DNA from: Acidimicrobiia bacterium
GTDB lineage: Bacteria > Acidobacteriota > Vicinamibacteria > Vicinamibacterales > UBA2999
Direction of reading: 5' to 3'
DNA length: 42,724 bases
Assembly: GCA_016871375.1 (NCBI GenBank)
Contig: VFYY01000014.1
Location: 1 to 42,724, forward strand
Under the pieces are notes generated by a model, which saw nothing but the letters and a program-made list of their open reading frames with translations, ran no database searches and was not told where the DNA came from. Numbering within the stretch: the first letter of the stretch is position 1; the number at the start of each line of letters is the position of its first letter. Made by a program: the position numbers and the translations under genes. Below are positions 33,373 to 41,777 of the stretch, piece by piece.

Positions 33373-35169
33373 TCATTCCCCTCTTGCAGGCGCCAGCCGG
33401 AACGCCGCCATCTCCTCGCCGTTGCGCACGACGAGCACGTTGTTGACGAGCGCCGGGTGGTTCCACGTCTTGCCGTCGATCGCCTTGAAGCGCGCGTGCT
33501 CCACATGGCCGCCGGGCGTCGCGCCGACGAGCGCGAGCTCGCCTTCCTCGGACAGCACCAGCAGCAGGTCCTGCTCCGGCAGCAGCATGAGCTGTCCGTG
33601 GCCGTAGCGGCCTCCCTTCCACTTCCGCGTGCCGTCCGCGATGTCGATGCTCGAGAGGATGCTGCCGTCGAACCCGAACGCGTGGCCCGCGTGGATCACG
33701 AAGTCGTTGAAGTACGGCTTCAGGCCCGGCGACGTCCACTTCTCTTCCACCGTCCATCCATTCGGCCCGCGCGCCACGTCGAGCCGCCGCAGGTTCAGGC
33801 CGCCGGCGGCGCTCGCGTCGGTGACGATGACGCCGCTGCCGCCGGGCACGACGGCCGGCTGCACGATGCGGAAGCCCTCCCACGCGTGCTCCCACAGCAC
33901 CATGCCGCTGTCGGGCGCGACGCTCGTGGCGCCGAACCCGCTCTGAAACAGGAGCTGCGGCACGCCGTCGATGGTCACGAGCTGCGGCGAGCTGTAGCTG
34001 CCGCCGCGCGACTTCAGCAGCCAGCGCTGCGTGCCGGTGGCGGGGTCGTACGCGATCAGTGCCCCGGACACCGCGGTGACGACCACGTCGTTGAAGACGA
34101 CCGGCGAGCTGGAGATTCCCCAGCCGGGCACGGGCACGCCCGTGTCCGTGGCGGCGTTGCGCGACCAGATCACCGCGCCCGTGGCCGCGTCGAGCGCGTT
34201 GAGGATGCCGGTGGCGCCGAGCGCGTAGACCCGCCCGTTGCTCACCGTCGGCGTGCCGCGCGGCCCGGCGCCGCCGTTCGACTCGTAGAAGCGCACGGGA
34301 TCGCTGTGCCGCCAGACCGGCTCGCCTGTCGTGACGCTGTAGGCGGCGACCTGCTCCTCCTCGCCGCGCTGTTCCTGCGTATAGAGGATGCCGTTGTCCA
34401 CCGCGAACGACGACCAGCCCGGACCGACGGCGCGGCGCCACAGTTCCGCGGGCGGCGACGCGGACCAGTCGGGGTCGATGCGGACGCCGCGCAGGATGCT
34501 GTCGCGCTCGGGTCCACGGAAGCCTGGCCACTCGGCGGGGTGTGCCGGGGGTTCCGGTACGAGGCCCGGGTTCGGCGAGCGGCTCGAATCATCGCGAGCG
34601 GACCCGTCGGGCAGGCCGGACGCAACGACGGGAGGAGCCGGCGCCTGCTCGACGGTTGCTTCCTGTACCAGCAACCGGTCCTCGGGCGTCGGCGTCCATC
34701 GCCAGTGGAAATCGGATTCGGCGTCTCCCGTGATCCCGCCCGTCCGCATCGTGGTGAAGACCGCGCACGCGAGCACGATGGCCGCCGCGGTCAACGCGCG
34801 GCGGGATCCGGGCGCGAGGGTGCGGCCGAGCACCGACGCCGCGACGAGCGCGAGACCCATCGCCGGCAGCGCGAAGATCGGCAGCAGGAGCCCCTGGAAG
34901 CCGTTCGAGATCGAGAGGTCCACGGCGAACGACGTGGCATAGAGCGCCACTGCGCCCAGCGCGATGACACCCACGCGCTCGATCCACGGCGCGCGGCTGA
35001 AGAACAGCCACCAGGCGATGATCGCGAGGCTGGCCGCGAGCGCGCCGCCCACGCTGTACAGCATCGGCAGCGTCACCGCGTAGCGGATGCCGAGCAGAAC
35101 CGCGAGGACTACCCCGGGCCAGAGGCGAAGCGGTTTCGACGCGGTCAGGTCGTCCCACCGGGGCTGCAT
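33373..35169 (-). CDS. membrane-anchored PQQ-like beta-propeller protein
   Basis: A 598-residue protein. Four or five membrane helices fill residues 15-160 (LWPGVVLAVLLGIRYAVTL, ALAASLAIIAWWLFF). A Pro/Ser-rich linker follows (about 185-225), then a propeller from WPGFRGPERDS to the end with repeats such as AYSVTTGEPVWRH, ALDAATGAVIWSRN and AYDPATGTQRWLL. It looks like the PQQ-like domain of uncharacterised acidobacterial proteins or of BamB-like scaffolds, and no catalytic Asp is identified, so it may not bind PQQ. ATG at 35167-35169. It lies 14 bases after PadR, in the same operon. Confidence 0.85.
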   Translation of the reverse strand: MQPRWDDLTASKPLRLWPGVVLAVLLGIRYAVTLPMLYSVGGALAASLAIIAWWLFFSRAPWIERVGVIALGAVALYATSFAVDLSISNGFQGLLLPIFALPAMGLALVAASVLGRTLAPGSRRALTAAAIVLACAVFTTMRTGGITGDAESDFHWRWTPTPEDRLLVQEATVEQAPAPPVVASGLPDGSARDDSSRSPNPGLVPEPPAHPAEWPGFRGPERDSILRGVRIDPDWSASPPAELWRRAVGPGWSSFAVDNGILYTQEQRGEEEQVAAYSVTTGEPVWRHSDPVRFYESNGGAGPRGTPTVSNGRVYALGATGILNALDAATGAVIWSRNAATDTGVPVPGWGISSSPVVFNDVVVTAVSGALIAYDPATGTQRWLLKSRGGSYSSPQLVTIDGVPQLLFQSGFGATSVAPDSGMVLWEHAWEGFRIVQPAVVPGGSGVIVTDASAAGGLNLRRLDVARGPNGWTVEEKWTSPGLKPYFNDFVIHAGHAFGFDGSILSSIDIADGTRKWKGGRYGHGQLMLLPEQDLLLVLSEEGELALVGATPGGHVEHARFKAIDGKTWNHPALVNNVLVVRNGEEMAAFRLAPARGE

Positions 35170-35183
35170 GACGCGGTTCCTGG

Positions 35184-35567
35184 CTATTCCTGGTTCGCCG
35201 CGGGCTTCATGACGCGGCCGATGGCGTCCACCAGCCGCGACCAGCGGTCCTGTTCGCGCGAGAGCTGCGCCTTGCCGGCCGCGGTCAGCCGGTAGTACTT
35301 GGCGCGCGGGTTGGCCTCGCTGATGCCCCACCCGGACTTCGGCCAGCCCTGCGTCTCGAGCCGGTGCAGCGCGGGGTAGAGCGATCCGGTTTCCACCTCG
35401 AGCAGCTCGTCGGAGCGCTGGCGGATCGCCTGGCCGATGCCGTGGCCGTGCTGCGGGCCCCATTGCAGGGCCCGCAGGACGAGCATGTCGAGCGTGCCTC
35501 GAAGGAGATCCAGGCGCTGGCCGTCGGCCTGGTTTGCCACATGCTGGTCGCCTGCCGGTCTCGCCAT
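35184..35567 (-). CDS. PadR-family transcriptional regulator
   Basis: A 127-residue regulator. The winged helix is at about 20-95: LLRGTLDMLVLRALQWGPQH, GHGIGQAIRQRS, ETGSLYPALHRLETQGW and NPRAKYYRLTAAGKAQL. It ends in one helix (REQDRWSRLVDAIGRVM) for dimer formation, as in short PadR proteins common in Acidobacteriota, where they usually stand before membrane transport genes. Here the downstream gene is the PQQ-like propeller protein. A near-palindrome just upstream of the start (35572-35584) may be its operator. Confidence 0.9.
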   Translation of the reverse strand: MARPAGDQHVANQADGQRLDLLRGTLDMLVLRALQWGPQHGHGIGQAIRQRSDELLEVETGSLYPALHRLETQGWPKSGWGISEANPRAKYYRLTAAGKAQLSREQDRWSRLVDAIGRVMKPAANQE

Positions 35568-35571
35568 GGCT

Positions 35572-35584
35572 GTAGACGTTCTAC
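35572..35584. promoter_or_regulatory. candidate PadR operator
   Basis: GTAGA-CGT-TCTAC, perfect 5-base arms around a 3-base centre, five bases upstream of the PadR ATG. GTAGAC occurs again at 35595-35600. PadR sites are typically short inverted repeats overlapping the regulator's own promoter, so self-regulation is plausible. Confidence 0.4.
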
Positions 35585-35611
35585 GGCCTAGGACGTAGAC
35601 AGTCTCCAGCC

Positions 35612-35860
35612 TGTTCCAGGCCCCCGGTTTTCCTCGGGAATTCGACGGCCCATGAACACCGCACGCGGTCGGAGTTCAAGGCGTCCGCGAAGACGTGGAC
35701 GCCGCTGTTCCCGTGGAAGGGCAACCTGGGCGAGGAGCGGATCGACATGCAGCGGCGCGTGCGCGACGTGATCCAGGCGCGCGACGGCGCGCTGCTCGTG
35801 ATTGTGGACGACGGCGGCGCACGCGGCCGGCACATCCATCGAGCCGGCGAACGAACAGAA
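35612..35860 (+). pseudogene. remnant of an unidentified gene
   Basis: The 316-base gap between PadR and the beta-lactamase-like gene holds no complete gene. One plus-strand frame reads naturally from about 35612 (PPVFLGNSTAHEHRTRSEFK, TWTPLFPWKGNLGEERIDMQ, RDVIQARDGALLVIVDDGGA). It has a start codon only inside, at 35747, and no known family came to mind. The amino-acid make-up looks like real coding sequence rather than a shadow, so a truncated gene is the best reading. A random open frame cannot be excluded. Confidence 0.3.
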
Positions 35861-35883
35861 TCTCGATCGCCTCGCGGGCATCC

Positions 35884-37110
35884 TCAGTTCGTGAAGGCCT
35901 CGGCGATCTTCAGTGCAAGGGTCTCGGTGTCCGCGTAGGAGATGTTCGACATGACGGCGACGACGATGCCGCGGCCGGGAAACGTCATGAGCGACGCCGC
36001 CATCCCGCCGAGCGTCGTCCCCTCGTGGCCGACCCAGTGTGTCTGCATGCCGGCGAGCGTCACGTGCTCCACGTCCCAGCCGAGACCGTAGCCCGTCTCC
36101 TCGCCCGAGGTCAGTCGCTGCGGAGTCTGGAGCAGTTGGACCGTCGCGGGCTTCAGCAGCGCGCCACCGTTGACGGCCATGCCGAAGCGCACGAGGTCGG
36201 ACGGCGTGGACAGGAAGGCGCTCGCGCCCGCGAAGCAGGAGTAGTCGAGTGGCCGCATGCCGTGCAGGCCGTAGCGCGGATCCGCGGCGAATCTCGGAAA
36301 GTAGAACGTTGCCCGATTCGGAATTCTCCGTGCTGCGGACTCCGGTGTCGTGCTGCGCATGCCCAGGGGCTCGAAGATCCGCCGCTGCATGAACGTCAGG
36401 AAGGGCTCGCCGGCGGCGGTTTCGACCGCCGCGCTCACCGCGATCCAGCCGTAGCTCGAGTAGTAGTAGTCGCTTCCCGGCGTGAACAGCAGCTCGCGCT
36501 CGTAGCCGCTGAAGTACTGCAGGGCATCCACCGGCCGCGCGCAGTGCCGTGTGTACAGCCCCGCCTCGTCGCCATCGTTGGGAACGCCCGCGACGTTGGC
36601 CATCAGGTGGCGCAGGGTGACGGTTCCCCGCCGTTCAGGCGGAGTGGGCGCGTAGGTGTCCTCGAACGCGGGCACGTACGTCTTGATCCCCTCGTCGAGG
36701 TCCAGCGCCCCCTGCTCCAGCAGCAGGCCGACTGCTGCCGATGTCAGCGGCGTGGACGCGGTGCCGATGCGGAACAGCGTCTCCGGCGCGACCGGCACGC
36801 GCGTCTCGAGGTCCGCCCAGCCGAAGCCCTCCGCCCATACGATGTCGCCACCGACGCCCACCGCCACCGACAGTCCCGGCAGGTTCTGCTCCGTGAGCGC
36901 GGCGCGCACCAGTTGCCGTCCCCGCTCCGCGGCCTCGGTCCGGGCCGGCGCCGGGGCCGAACCCGTCGCGGACGGGATGTCCGCCACGCTCGGGTGCAGC
37001 ACCGTCGCGGTGGCCTTCATGAACCCCCAGAGCCCCAGCAGCGCCACCGGGATCAGCAGAATCCCCACGACGACCAGCGCCGCCCATGTTTCCGTCCGTC
37101 CCTTGGCCAT
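35884..37110 (-). CDS. serine beta-lactamase-fold protein (class C / S12 type) lacking SxxK
   Basis: A 408-residue membrane-anchored protein: N-terminal helix at about 9-30, Pro/Ala linker, then the S12-type domain from about 60 (VRAALTEQNLPGLSVAVGVG). Where active family members have SxxK (RIGSVSKPLT) this one has RIGTASTPLT (114-123), so Thr117 and Thr120 replace the catalytic Ser and Lys. The YxN motif reads YSSYG, and only the HxG motif (VGHEGTT) is intact. It is probably not an active hydrolase. It lies downstream of a 54-residue membrane protein on the same strand. Confidence 0.85.
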   Translation of the reverse strand: MAKGRTETWAALVVVGILLIPVALLGLWGFMKATATVLHPSVADIPSATGSAPAPARTEAAERGRQLVRAALTEQNLPGLSVAVGVGGDIVWAEGFGWADLETRVPVAPETLFRIGTASTPLTSAAVGLLLEQGALDLDEGIKTYVPAFEDTYAPTPPERRGTVTLRHLMANVAGVPNDGDEAGLYTRHCARPVDALQYFSGYERELLFTPGSDYYYSSYGWIAVSAAVETAAGEPFLTFMQRRIFEPLGMRSTTPESAARRIPNRATFYFPRFAADPRYGLHGMRPLDYSCFAGASAFLSTPSDLVRFGMAVNGGALLKPATVQLLQTPQRLTSGEETGYGLGWDVEHVTLAGMQTHWVGHEGTTLGGMAASLMTFPGRGIVVAVMSNISYADTETLALKIAEAFTN

Positions 37111-37155
37111 GATCCCTCGACGGCGCAGGATCAGCCTTCCAGCGGCTTCGAGTCT

Positions 37156-37320
37156 TCAGCGTTTCGTGAGCATCCCGTGAGATGTGCCTGAGCGACGTTC
37201 GGCACGCCGCCTTTTCATGAACGCTGACGACCGGATGCCCACCAGGCACCACGCCAGCACCAACGGAATCAACAAACAGAGGCTCCCGACGACGACCAGC
37301 AGGCTGGAGTAGTTGCGCAT
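37156..37320 (-). CDS. 54-residue single-span membrane protein
   Basis: ATG at 37318-37320, with GGAAGGGGGAT seven or so bases upstream as a good ribosome binding site, and TGA at 37156-37158. The sequence begins MRNYSSLLVVVGSLCLLIPL, one membrane helix (about 7-29), followed by a basic tail rich in Arg and Lys. It lies 45 bases before the beta-lactamase-like gene and on its strand, so the two may act together. No family is recognised. Confidence 0.5.
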   Translation of the reverse strand: MRNYSSLLVVVGSLCLLIPLVLAWCLVGIRSSAFMKRRRAERRSGTSHGMLTKR

Positions 37321-37490
37321 GACGGATCCCCCTTCCGCATCCAGGACGAGGTGAGTCGGCGGGTGCCCGTCGCAACGGGCGGCCGCGCACGAGACCGGCC
37401 CCCTGCTGGCTCAACGCCGCCGAGCACGCGGAGCGCGATCCCATGTGCGCGATGTGGTTCCGGCTCAATAACCGTGATGTGTGCGACGAC

Positions 37491-39182
37491 TCAGTGCCCG
37501 TTCGGGCGTACTCGGACGAAAACACTGAAGACCACTGGACGTGACCCGTAAGCCGGAGCGAGCAGCGCCGGCGTCTCATACGACGTCACCTGCCCGCCGA
37601 CTGCCGTCTCCAGGAACTGCGCGAGCCGCACCTCGCGCGCGTAGCCGCCCGTGTAGCTGCGAATCGTGCCGGCGCCGTGCCGGTGCACGCCGCCGATATT
37701 CGTCGCGACGAAGCGTTCGGCGGCCTCGATGCGCCCCCAGACGATGTGGCCCTGCGACTTGAACGTGGATTCTGCGAGGTAGCTGTCATAGGCGGCCGCG
37801 CGGTCGCCAACCGGCTGGGTGCGTCCCCATCCGATCGTCGACGCCCAGTACCCACGCACCGTTGACCGCGTGTAGGCGATCGACCCGGTGATGCGGCGAA
37901 CATCCTGGTCGGGGACGGCCGCGTCCGGGCTCGCAACCCTGCCACCTGAGGCCTGCATCGTCCAGTTGCGCCCTGGGCTGACCGTGACACGCGATGACCA
38001 CGAGTCAATGGCGCCTTGCTCGACCGCCACGCGGTCCGGGTCAGGTCCCCGGCCGTGGAAGCCGGATACCTCAGCTCGGACCTGTCTGTACGCGAGCCCT
38101 GTCGTCAGCACGTCTCGCGCCTGGTGGGCACCGTCCAGCGCGGCATGGCTGAGCGGCAGCAGGGGATCTTCCGAGGCCGAGAGCCGGTGCATGAACGTGG
38201 ATGCACCGAGCGCCGGCTCGCCGACGGGGCCGCCGTAGAACGACAGCAGCAGGTTGCGGCTGAGCAGCAGATCGTAGGTGGCGGCCGCCTCCATGATCAG
38301 GTCGTGCGAGGCTTCGTACGGTTCCAGCTCCTCCCGGAACCGGCCCGCCGGCTCGAGACTCACCATCGCCCGCGCGGTGAACAGCCCGGGGCCGACCTTC
38401 TTGCCGACCATCGGCATGAGCCAGTTGTTCGACACGACCTTCCCCTCGACCCCGGGGCTGTTCTCGGCGATGTTCGCGGCCTGCACGTTGCCGTGCAGCA
38501 TCCACATCCAGCTTCCGGCGCGCCCGCCGACCATCGGCAGCGGCGACGACGGGGGGTCGACGCTCGTGCCGGAGCCAGCGTGATGAAGGATGGTCGAGAA
38601 GAACGGGGTCAGCGCGGGCTGGGCCGCTGGCTCCTGCGTCGCCTGGGCATCGGCCTGAGGCGCCCCGTGATGATGCGCGTGCTCCTGTGCGCGCACCGGC
38701 GTCGCGACGGCGAGCAGCGAAACGAGGGCAAGGCCTGTCACTACCGCGCGCGGTCGAACGGCGGTCGGCATGTAGCCGCGGGCGCGAGCGGCGATGTACG
38801 CGGCGAGAGGAACGTCGAATCCGACGCAGAGGTCGGGAAACCACGCGGGCACCCAGGCGGTCTGGGGCATCGGGTGCAGCGCGTAGTCCCAGCCCACGTG
38901 CAGGAACCAGCCCGCGGCCAGCGCGATCGGCCACCTGAGGCCCGTCACCGCCAGCAGACCGAAGACGGCGAAGCCCGCCCATTCGACCGTCACGTCACTG
39001 GCCTGGCCGCCGGCCATCGCCCACGACACATACTGATACGCGGTGGACGCAAGGGCGTACGCGTACACGAATTCCTCGCGCGCCCCTGGAACAAAGCGGA
39101 CGGCAAACCTGGTCGCGATTCGCGTGACACTGATTACCACCGCCACGTAGACGGCGCCGGCAACGATCAACAGTGAACTCAT
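37491..39182 (-). CDS. fusion of a DUF6010-like membrane domain and a secreted beta-rich protein
   Basis: A 563-residue frame. Residues 1-132 are a four-helix membrane domain with AAGWFLHVGWDYALHPMP and WFPDLCVGFDVPLAAYI, matching DUF6010. Residues 138-170 look like a complete new signal peptide (MPTAVRPRAVVTGLALVSLL, ending TPVRAQ), followed by a His-rich stretch (EHAHHHG) and a long beta-rich part without known domain, probably an outer-membrane barrel (about 190-563). An ATG at 38769-38771 (Met138) could be a separate start, so this may be two genes joined by loss of a stop codon. No ribosome binding site is clear at Met138. Confidence 0.7.
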   Translation of the reverse strand: MSSLLIVAGAVYVAVVISVTRIATRFAVRFVPGAREEFVYAYALASTAYQYVSWAMAGGQASDVTVEWAGFAVFGLLAVTGLRWPIALAAGWFLHVGWDYALHPMPQTAWVPAWFPDLCVGFDVPLAAYIAARARGYMPTAVRPRAVVTGLALVSLLAVATPVRAQEHAHHHGAPQADAQATQEPAAQPALTPFFSTILHHAGSGTSVDPPSSPLPMVGGRAGSWMWMLHGNVQAANIAENSPGVEGKVVSNNWLMPMVGKKVGPGLFTARAMVSLEPAGRFREELEPYEASHDLIMEAAATYDLLLSRNLLLSFYGGPVGEPALGASTFMHRLSASEDPLLPLSHAALDGAHQARDVLTTGLAYRQVRAEVSGFHGRGPDPDRVAVEQGAIDSWSSRVTVSPGRNWTMQASGGRVASPDAAVPDQDVRRITGSIAYTRSTVRGYWASTIGWGRTQPVGDRAAAYDSYLAESTFKSQGHIVWGRIEAAERFVATNIGGVHRHGAGTIRSYTGGYAREVRLAQFLETAVGGQVTSYETPALLAPAYGSRPVVFSVFVRVRPNGH

Positions 39183-39282
39183 GTCGAACCTCCTGTGAGC
39201 GCCAATGTAATCAGGGGCCCGCGAAGGTTCTTGAACGTTGCGGCTAATCTTCAGAGTCGGCCGGCGACGTGCGGTCGCGTGC

Positions 39283-39288
39283 TATAGT
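39283..39288 (+). promoter_or_regulatory. extended -10 of the AraC gene
   Basis: TGCTATAGT at 39280-39288: TATAGT with an upstream TG. Transcription would start near 39295, which argues for the ATG at 39308 and against the GTG at 39269. No good -35 box is seen. Confidence 0.45.
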
Positions 39289-39307
39289 TCGCGCCGTTCA
39301 CACGCGG

Positions 39308-40066
39308 ATGGCGGGTCGGAAGATCCTCGGGTCGGGCCAGGTCTGCGTCTGGCCAGGCGGCACGCTCTGGATCGGCGAGGCCACGGGCGCCACCGATCTG
39401 CACGCCCATCATGCGGTGCAGATCTCGTTCGGCTGGTCCGGCGACCTCCAATTCAGAACCTCCAGGACATGGACCCGCTTCAGGGCGTGCCTGATTCCCA
39501 ACGACGTCTCCCATGCCTTCCTGGGCGACAACATCACCGCGGCTCACGTCTTCATCGAGCCGGAATCGACCATCGGGAAAGCGCTCCTCGAGCGCTTCGG
39601 ACACCGGTCGATCCGAAGCCTTCCTCCGGACCGGTTCGAGCCGGCGGCAACGGTGCTGTTCGACGCATGGAAAGGCGCGCGCCACCCGGCGCGACTCGTG
39701 CCTGCGGCCCAGCAGGCGCTGGCCCTGCTCGCCGGCGGCGTCGCACCCGTCGCCACGACCGATCCTCGGGTGCTTGGCGCCATCGAGATCATCAAGTCGC
39801 GCCTCGACGGGCCGGTGACTCTTGCCGACGTGGCTCGCGAAGTTCACATTTCTCCGAGCCGTCTGCGGCACCTTTTCGCCGAGGAGACCGGGCTGCCGTT
39901 CCGCCGGTACGTGCTCTGGCAGCGGCTCCAGCAGGTCTTCGGGATGATGACGACCGCGACGCTCACCGATGCCGCACACGCGGCCGGCTTCGCCGATGCG
40001 GCCCACATGACACGGACGTTCCGCCGGATGCTCGGCATCGCGCCCACGAATCTCGAAGCGGAATGA
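39308..40066 (+). CDS. AraC-family transcriptional regulator
   Basis: A 252-residue regulator. The N-terminal part (20-110) is a cupin-like sensing domain (TDLHAHHAVQISFGWSGDLQ, CLIPNDVSHAFLG). The C-terminal part (about 155-250) is the AraC double helix-turn-helix: VTLADVAREVHISPSRLRHL, FAEETGLPFRRYVLWQRLQ and DAAHAAGFADAAHMTRTFRR. His in LHAHHAV suggests a metal or small-molecule cupin site. The downstream FAD monooxygenase gene starts 73 bases later on the same strand and is a likely target. Start ATG 39308 is preferred for the reason given in the promoter entry. Confidence 0.88.
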   Translation: MAGRKILGSGQVCVWPGGTLWIGEATGATDLHAHHAVQISFGWSGDLQFRTSRTWTRFRACLIPNDVSHAFLGDNITAAHVFIEPESTIGKALLERFGHRSIRSLPPDRFEPAATVLFDAWKGARHPARLVPAAQQALALLAGGVAPVATTDPRVLGAIEIIKSRLDGPVTLADVAREVHISPSRLRHLFAEETGLPFRRYVLWQRLQQVFGMMTTATLTDAAHAAGFADAAHMTRTFRRMLGIAPTNLEAE

Positions 40067-40139
40067 ACGTCGATTAGCCGGTTCGTTCAAGATCTCACCG
40101 CTGCTCTCCCGTATGGTGAGGACCAGGAGGGAGAGGACC

Positions 40140-41207
40140 ATGAGCGTCCACTACGACACCATCATCGTCGGGGCGGGCCAGGCAGGGTTGGCCGCCGGAT
40201 ACTTCCTTTCGAGGGTACGGAGCCGGTTCCTGCTGCTCGACAACAGCAGCGAGATAGGCGACTCGTGGCGGCGGCGCTGGGATTCCCTCCGCCTGTTCAC
40301 GCCCAACCGCTACAACGCGCTGCCGGGCATGCCGTTCCCCGGGAATCCGGCCGCCTTGCCGACCAAGGACGACGTGGCCGCGTACCTCCAGTCGTACGCG
40401 GCGCGATTCGACCTGCCGGTGCGACTCAGCGCGTCGGTGTCGGCGGTCGAACACCACCGCGGTGCCTTCATCGTGCGAACCGCGGACGACGAGCTCGCAG
40501 CATCGTCGGTCATCATCGCGACAGGTGCGTACGGGCGGCCCTCGGTCCCCTTATTCGCGTCTGAGCTTGCGCCCCGCATCGTCGGCCTTCACTCGAGCAA
40601 CTATCGCAACCCTCGGCAACTTCCGGACGGCGACGTGCTCGTCGTCGGGGCCGGAAACTCGGGCGCGCAGATCGCCCTCGAGCTCTCTGCTTCGCGCCGC
40701 GTCTGGCTGTCGGGACCGAGTACCGGCGCGATCCCGCGTCGTGTGCTGGGACGCGATGTCTACGATTGGCTGTGGCCGACGCTCATGCGGCCGTCCGTCG
40801 ACTCGTGGATCGGCCGGCGGCTCACGGCCGGGCGGCTGTTCGCCGGCGATCCCCTCGTGGGCATGACCATGCGCGATCTCGAGCGGCCGGCGCTGACGCG
40901 CGTCGGCAGGATGACCGGTGTGCGGGTGGGACGTCCGGTCGTGGAAGGCCGAGAAGATCCGCTGGACGTGGCCGCGGTGATCTGGTGTACCGGCTTCCGC
41001 CCGGATTTCGGCTGGATTCAGGCGCCGGTGGTGCGGCCGGACGGGTACCCGCTGCATCTGCGCGGCGTAGTCAGCTCGGCGCCCGGGCTGGCGTTTGTCG
41101 GACTGCGATACCAGTCCCGTTTGAATTCATCGCTGCTCGGAGGCGTAGGCGAGGACGCGGCCTTTGTCGTTTCGGCGCTGCAAGACCGGCAGCGGGGCGC
41201 GGCGTGA
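40140..41207 (+). CDS. FAD/NAD(P)-dependent monooxygenase-like oxidoreductase (CzcO/FMO type)
   Basis: A 355-residue flavoprotein. The FAD site is TIIVGAGQAGLAAGYFLS (residues 7-24), the middle motif is FTPNRYNALPGMPFPG, the second Rossmann site for NADPH is VLVVGAGNSGAQIALEL, and IWCTGFRPDFG is the ATG-like motif at the end. It resembles flavin monooxygenases and the CzcO group, which oxidise ketones, amines or sulfur compounds. GGAGGGAGAGGACC precedes ATG 40140. The gene overlaps the next one by GTGA. Confidence 0.88.
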   Translation: MSVHYDTIIVGAGQAGLAAGYFLSRVRSRFLLLDNSSEIGDSWRRRWDSLRLFTPNRYNALPGMPFPGNPAALPTKDDVAAYLQSYAARFDLPVRLSASVSAVEHHRGAFIVRTADDELAASSVIIATGAYGRPSVPLFASELAPRIVGLHSSNYRNPRQLPDGDVLVVGAGNSGAQIALELSASRRVWLSGPSTGAIPRRVLGRDVYDWLWPTLMRPSVDSWIGRRLTAGRLFAGDPLVGMTMRDLERPALTRVGRMTGVRVGRPVVEGREDPLDVAAVIWCTGFRPDFGWIQAPVVRPDGYPLHLRGVVSSAPGLAFVGLRYQSRLNSSLLGGVGEDAAFVVSALQDRQRGAA

Positions 41208-41584
41208 GCCCGCGAGGTGCCCCCCTGCCTGAGAACGTCGACTGCCGGCGCACGAAACCGACCGTCTTTGGCCTGTTCGTGGTCACGCTGGCAATCGACT
41301 CCGCGTGGCGTTCGTGGAAGATCCTGGTGCGGGATGCCACCCGACGTCCCGCCGCCGTGACCGTACGAATCGACGGTGGCTCGCCGCGAACGGGAGTGGT
41401 ACTGCGAACCCAGGTGGCCAGGGTGCGCGCCGACACGTGGTTGACGTTCCGCGAGCGTCCGTCCACCGCGGGATGGTGGGTGGTGTGCGTGAGCGTTACC
41501 GGTCGGTCTGGCCGCGATACAGCTATGTTCAACGTGGGAATCGGGCGCCCCGACAGGCAGCGTCCTTCTCGCGTCCACCCATGA
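41204..41584 (+). CDS. hypothetical protein, possibly coupled to the monooxygenase
   Basis: An open frame of 126 residues starting with a GTG that overlaps the stop of the monooxygenase gene (GTGA). Recognisable features are a hydrophobic stretch KPTVFGLFVVTLAIDSAWRS, the segment DTWLTFRERPSTAGWW and a basic end. No family was recognised and no strong ribosome binding site is seen, so it may not be a real gene. It differs from a simple shadow because no other frame here looks better. Confidence 0.35.
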   Translation: MSPRGAPLPENVDCRRTKPTVFGLFVVTLAIDSAWRSWKILVRDATRRPAAVTVRIDGGSPRTGVVLRTQVARVRADTWLTFRERPSTAGWWVVCVSVTGRSGRDTAMFNVGIGRPDRQRPSRVHP

Positions 41585-41777
41585 ACATGCTCAACCCCCG
41601 GCGATCGGGTCTGGGCGGCAGCTACTCCGGCACGCCGATGCGCTTCAGCACATCGACATCGCGCGGATCGGAGCGCAGCGGGGAACACCGGCACGCCGCG
41701 AATGCGATGCCTTGAAGACGAGCCGGTGCGTTGCCGCCTCCGCGAGCGCTCCTACCTGCCGACGGCCTGCCACAGGA

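Noticed and set aside
31109-34531. An 1140-codon open frame on the minus strand
   Set aside because: It covers the MFS, pseudouridine synthase and propeller genes in wrong frames and is Arg-rich without motifs.
39269-39307. GTG at 39269 as start of the AraC gene
   Set aside because: It would place the TATAGT promoter box inside the coding region, and the added residues look unlike a regulator N-terminus.
41623-41720. A minus-strand fragment ending DVLKRIGVPE at 41623
   Set aside because: It may be the end of a lost gene, as a frame change gives GVPVFPAALRS before it, but it is too short to support.
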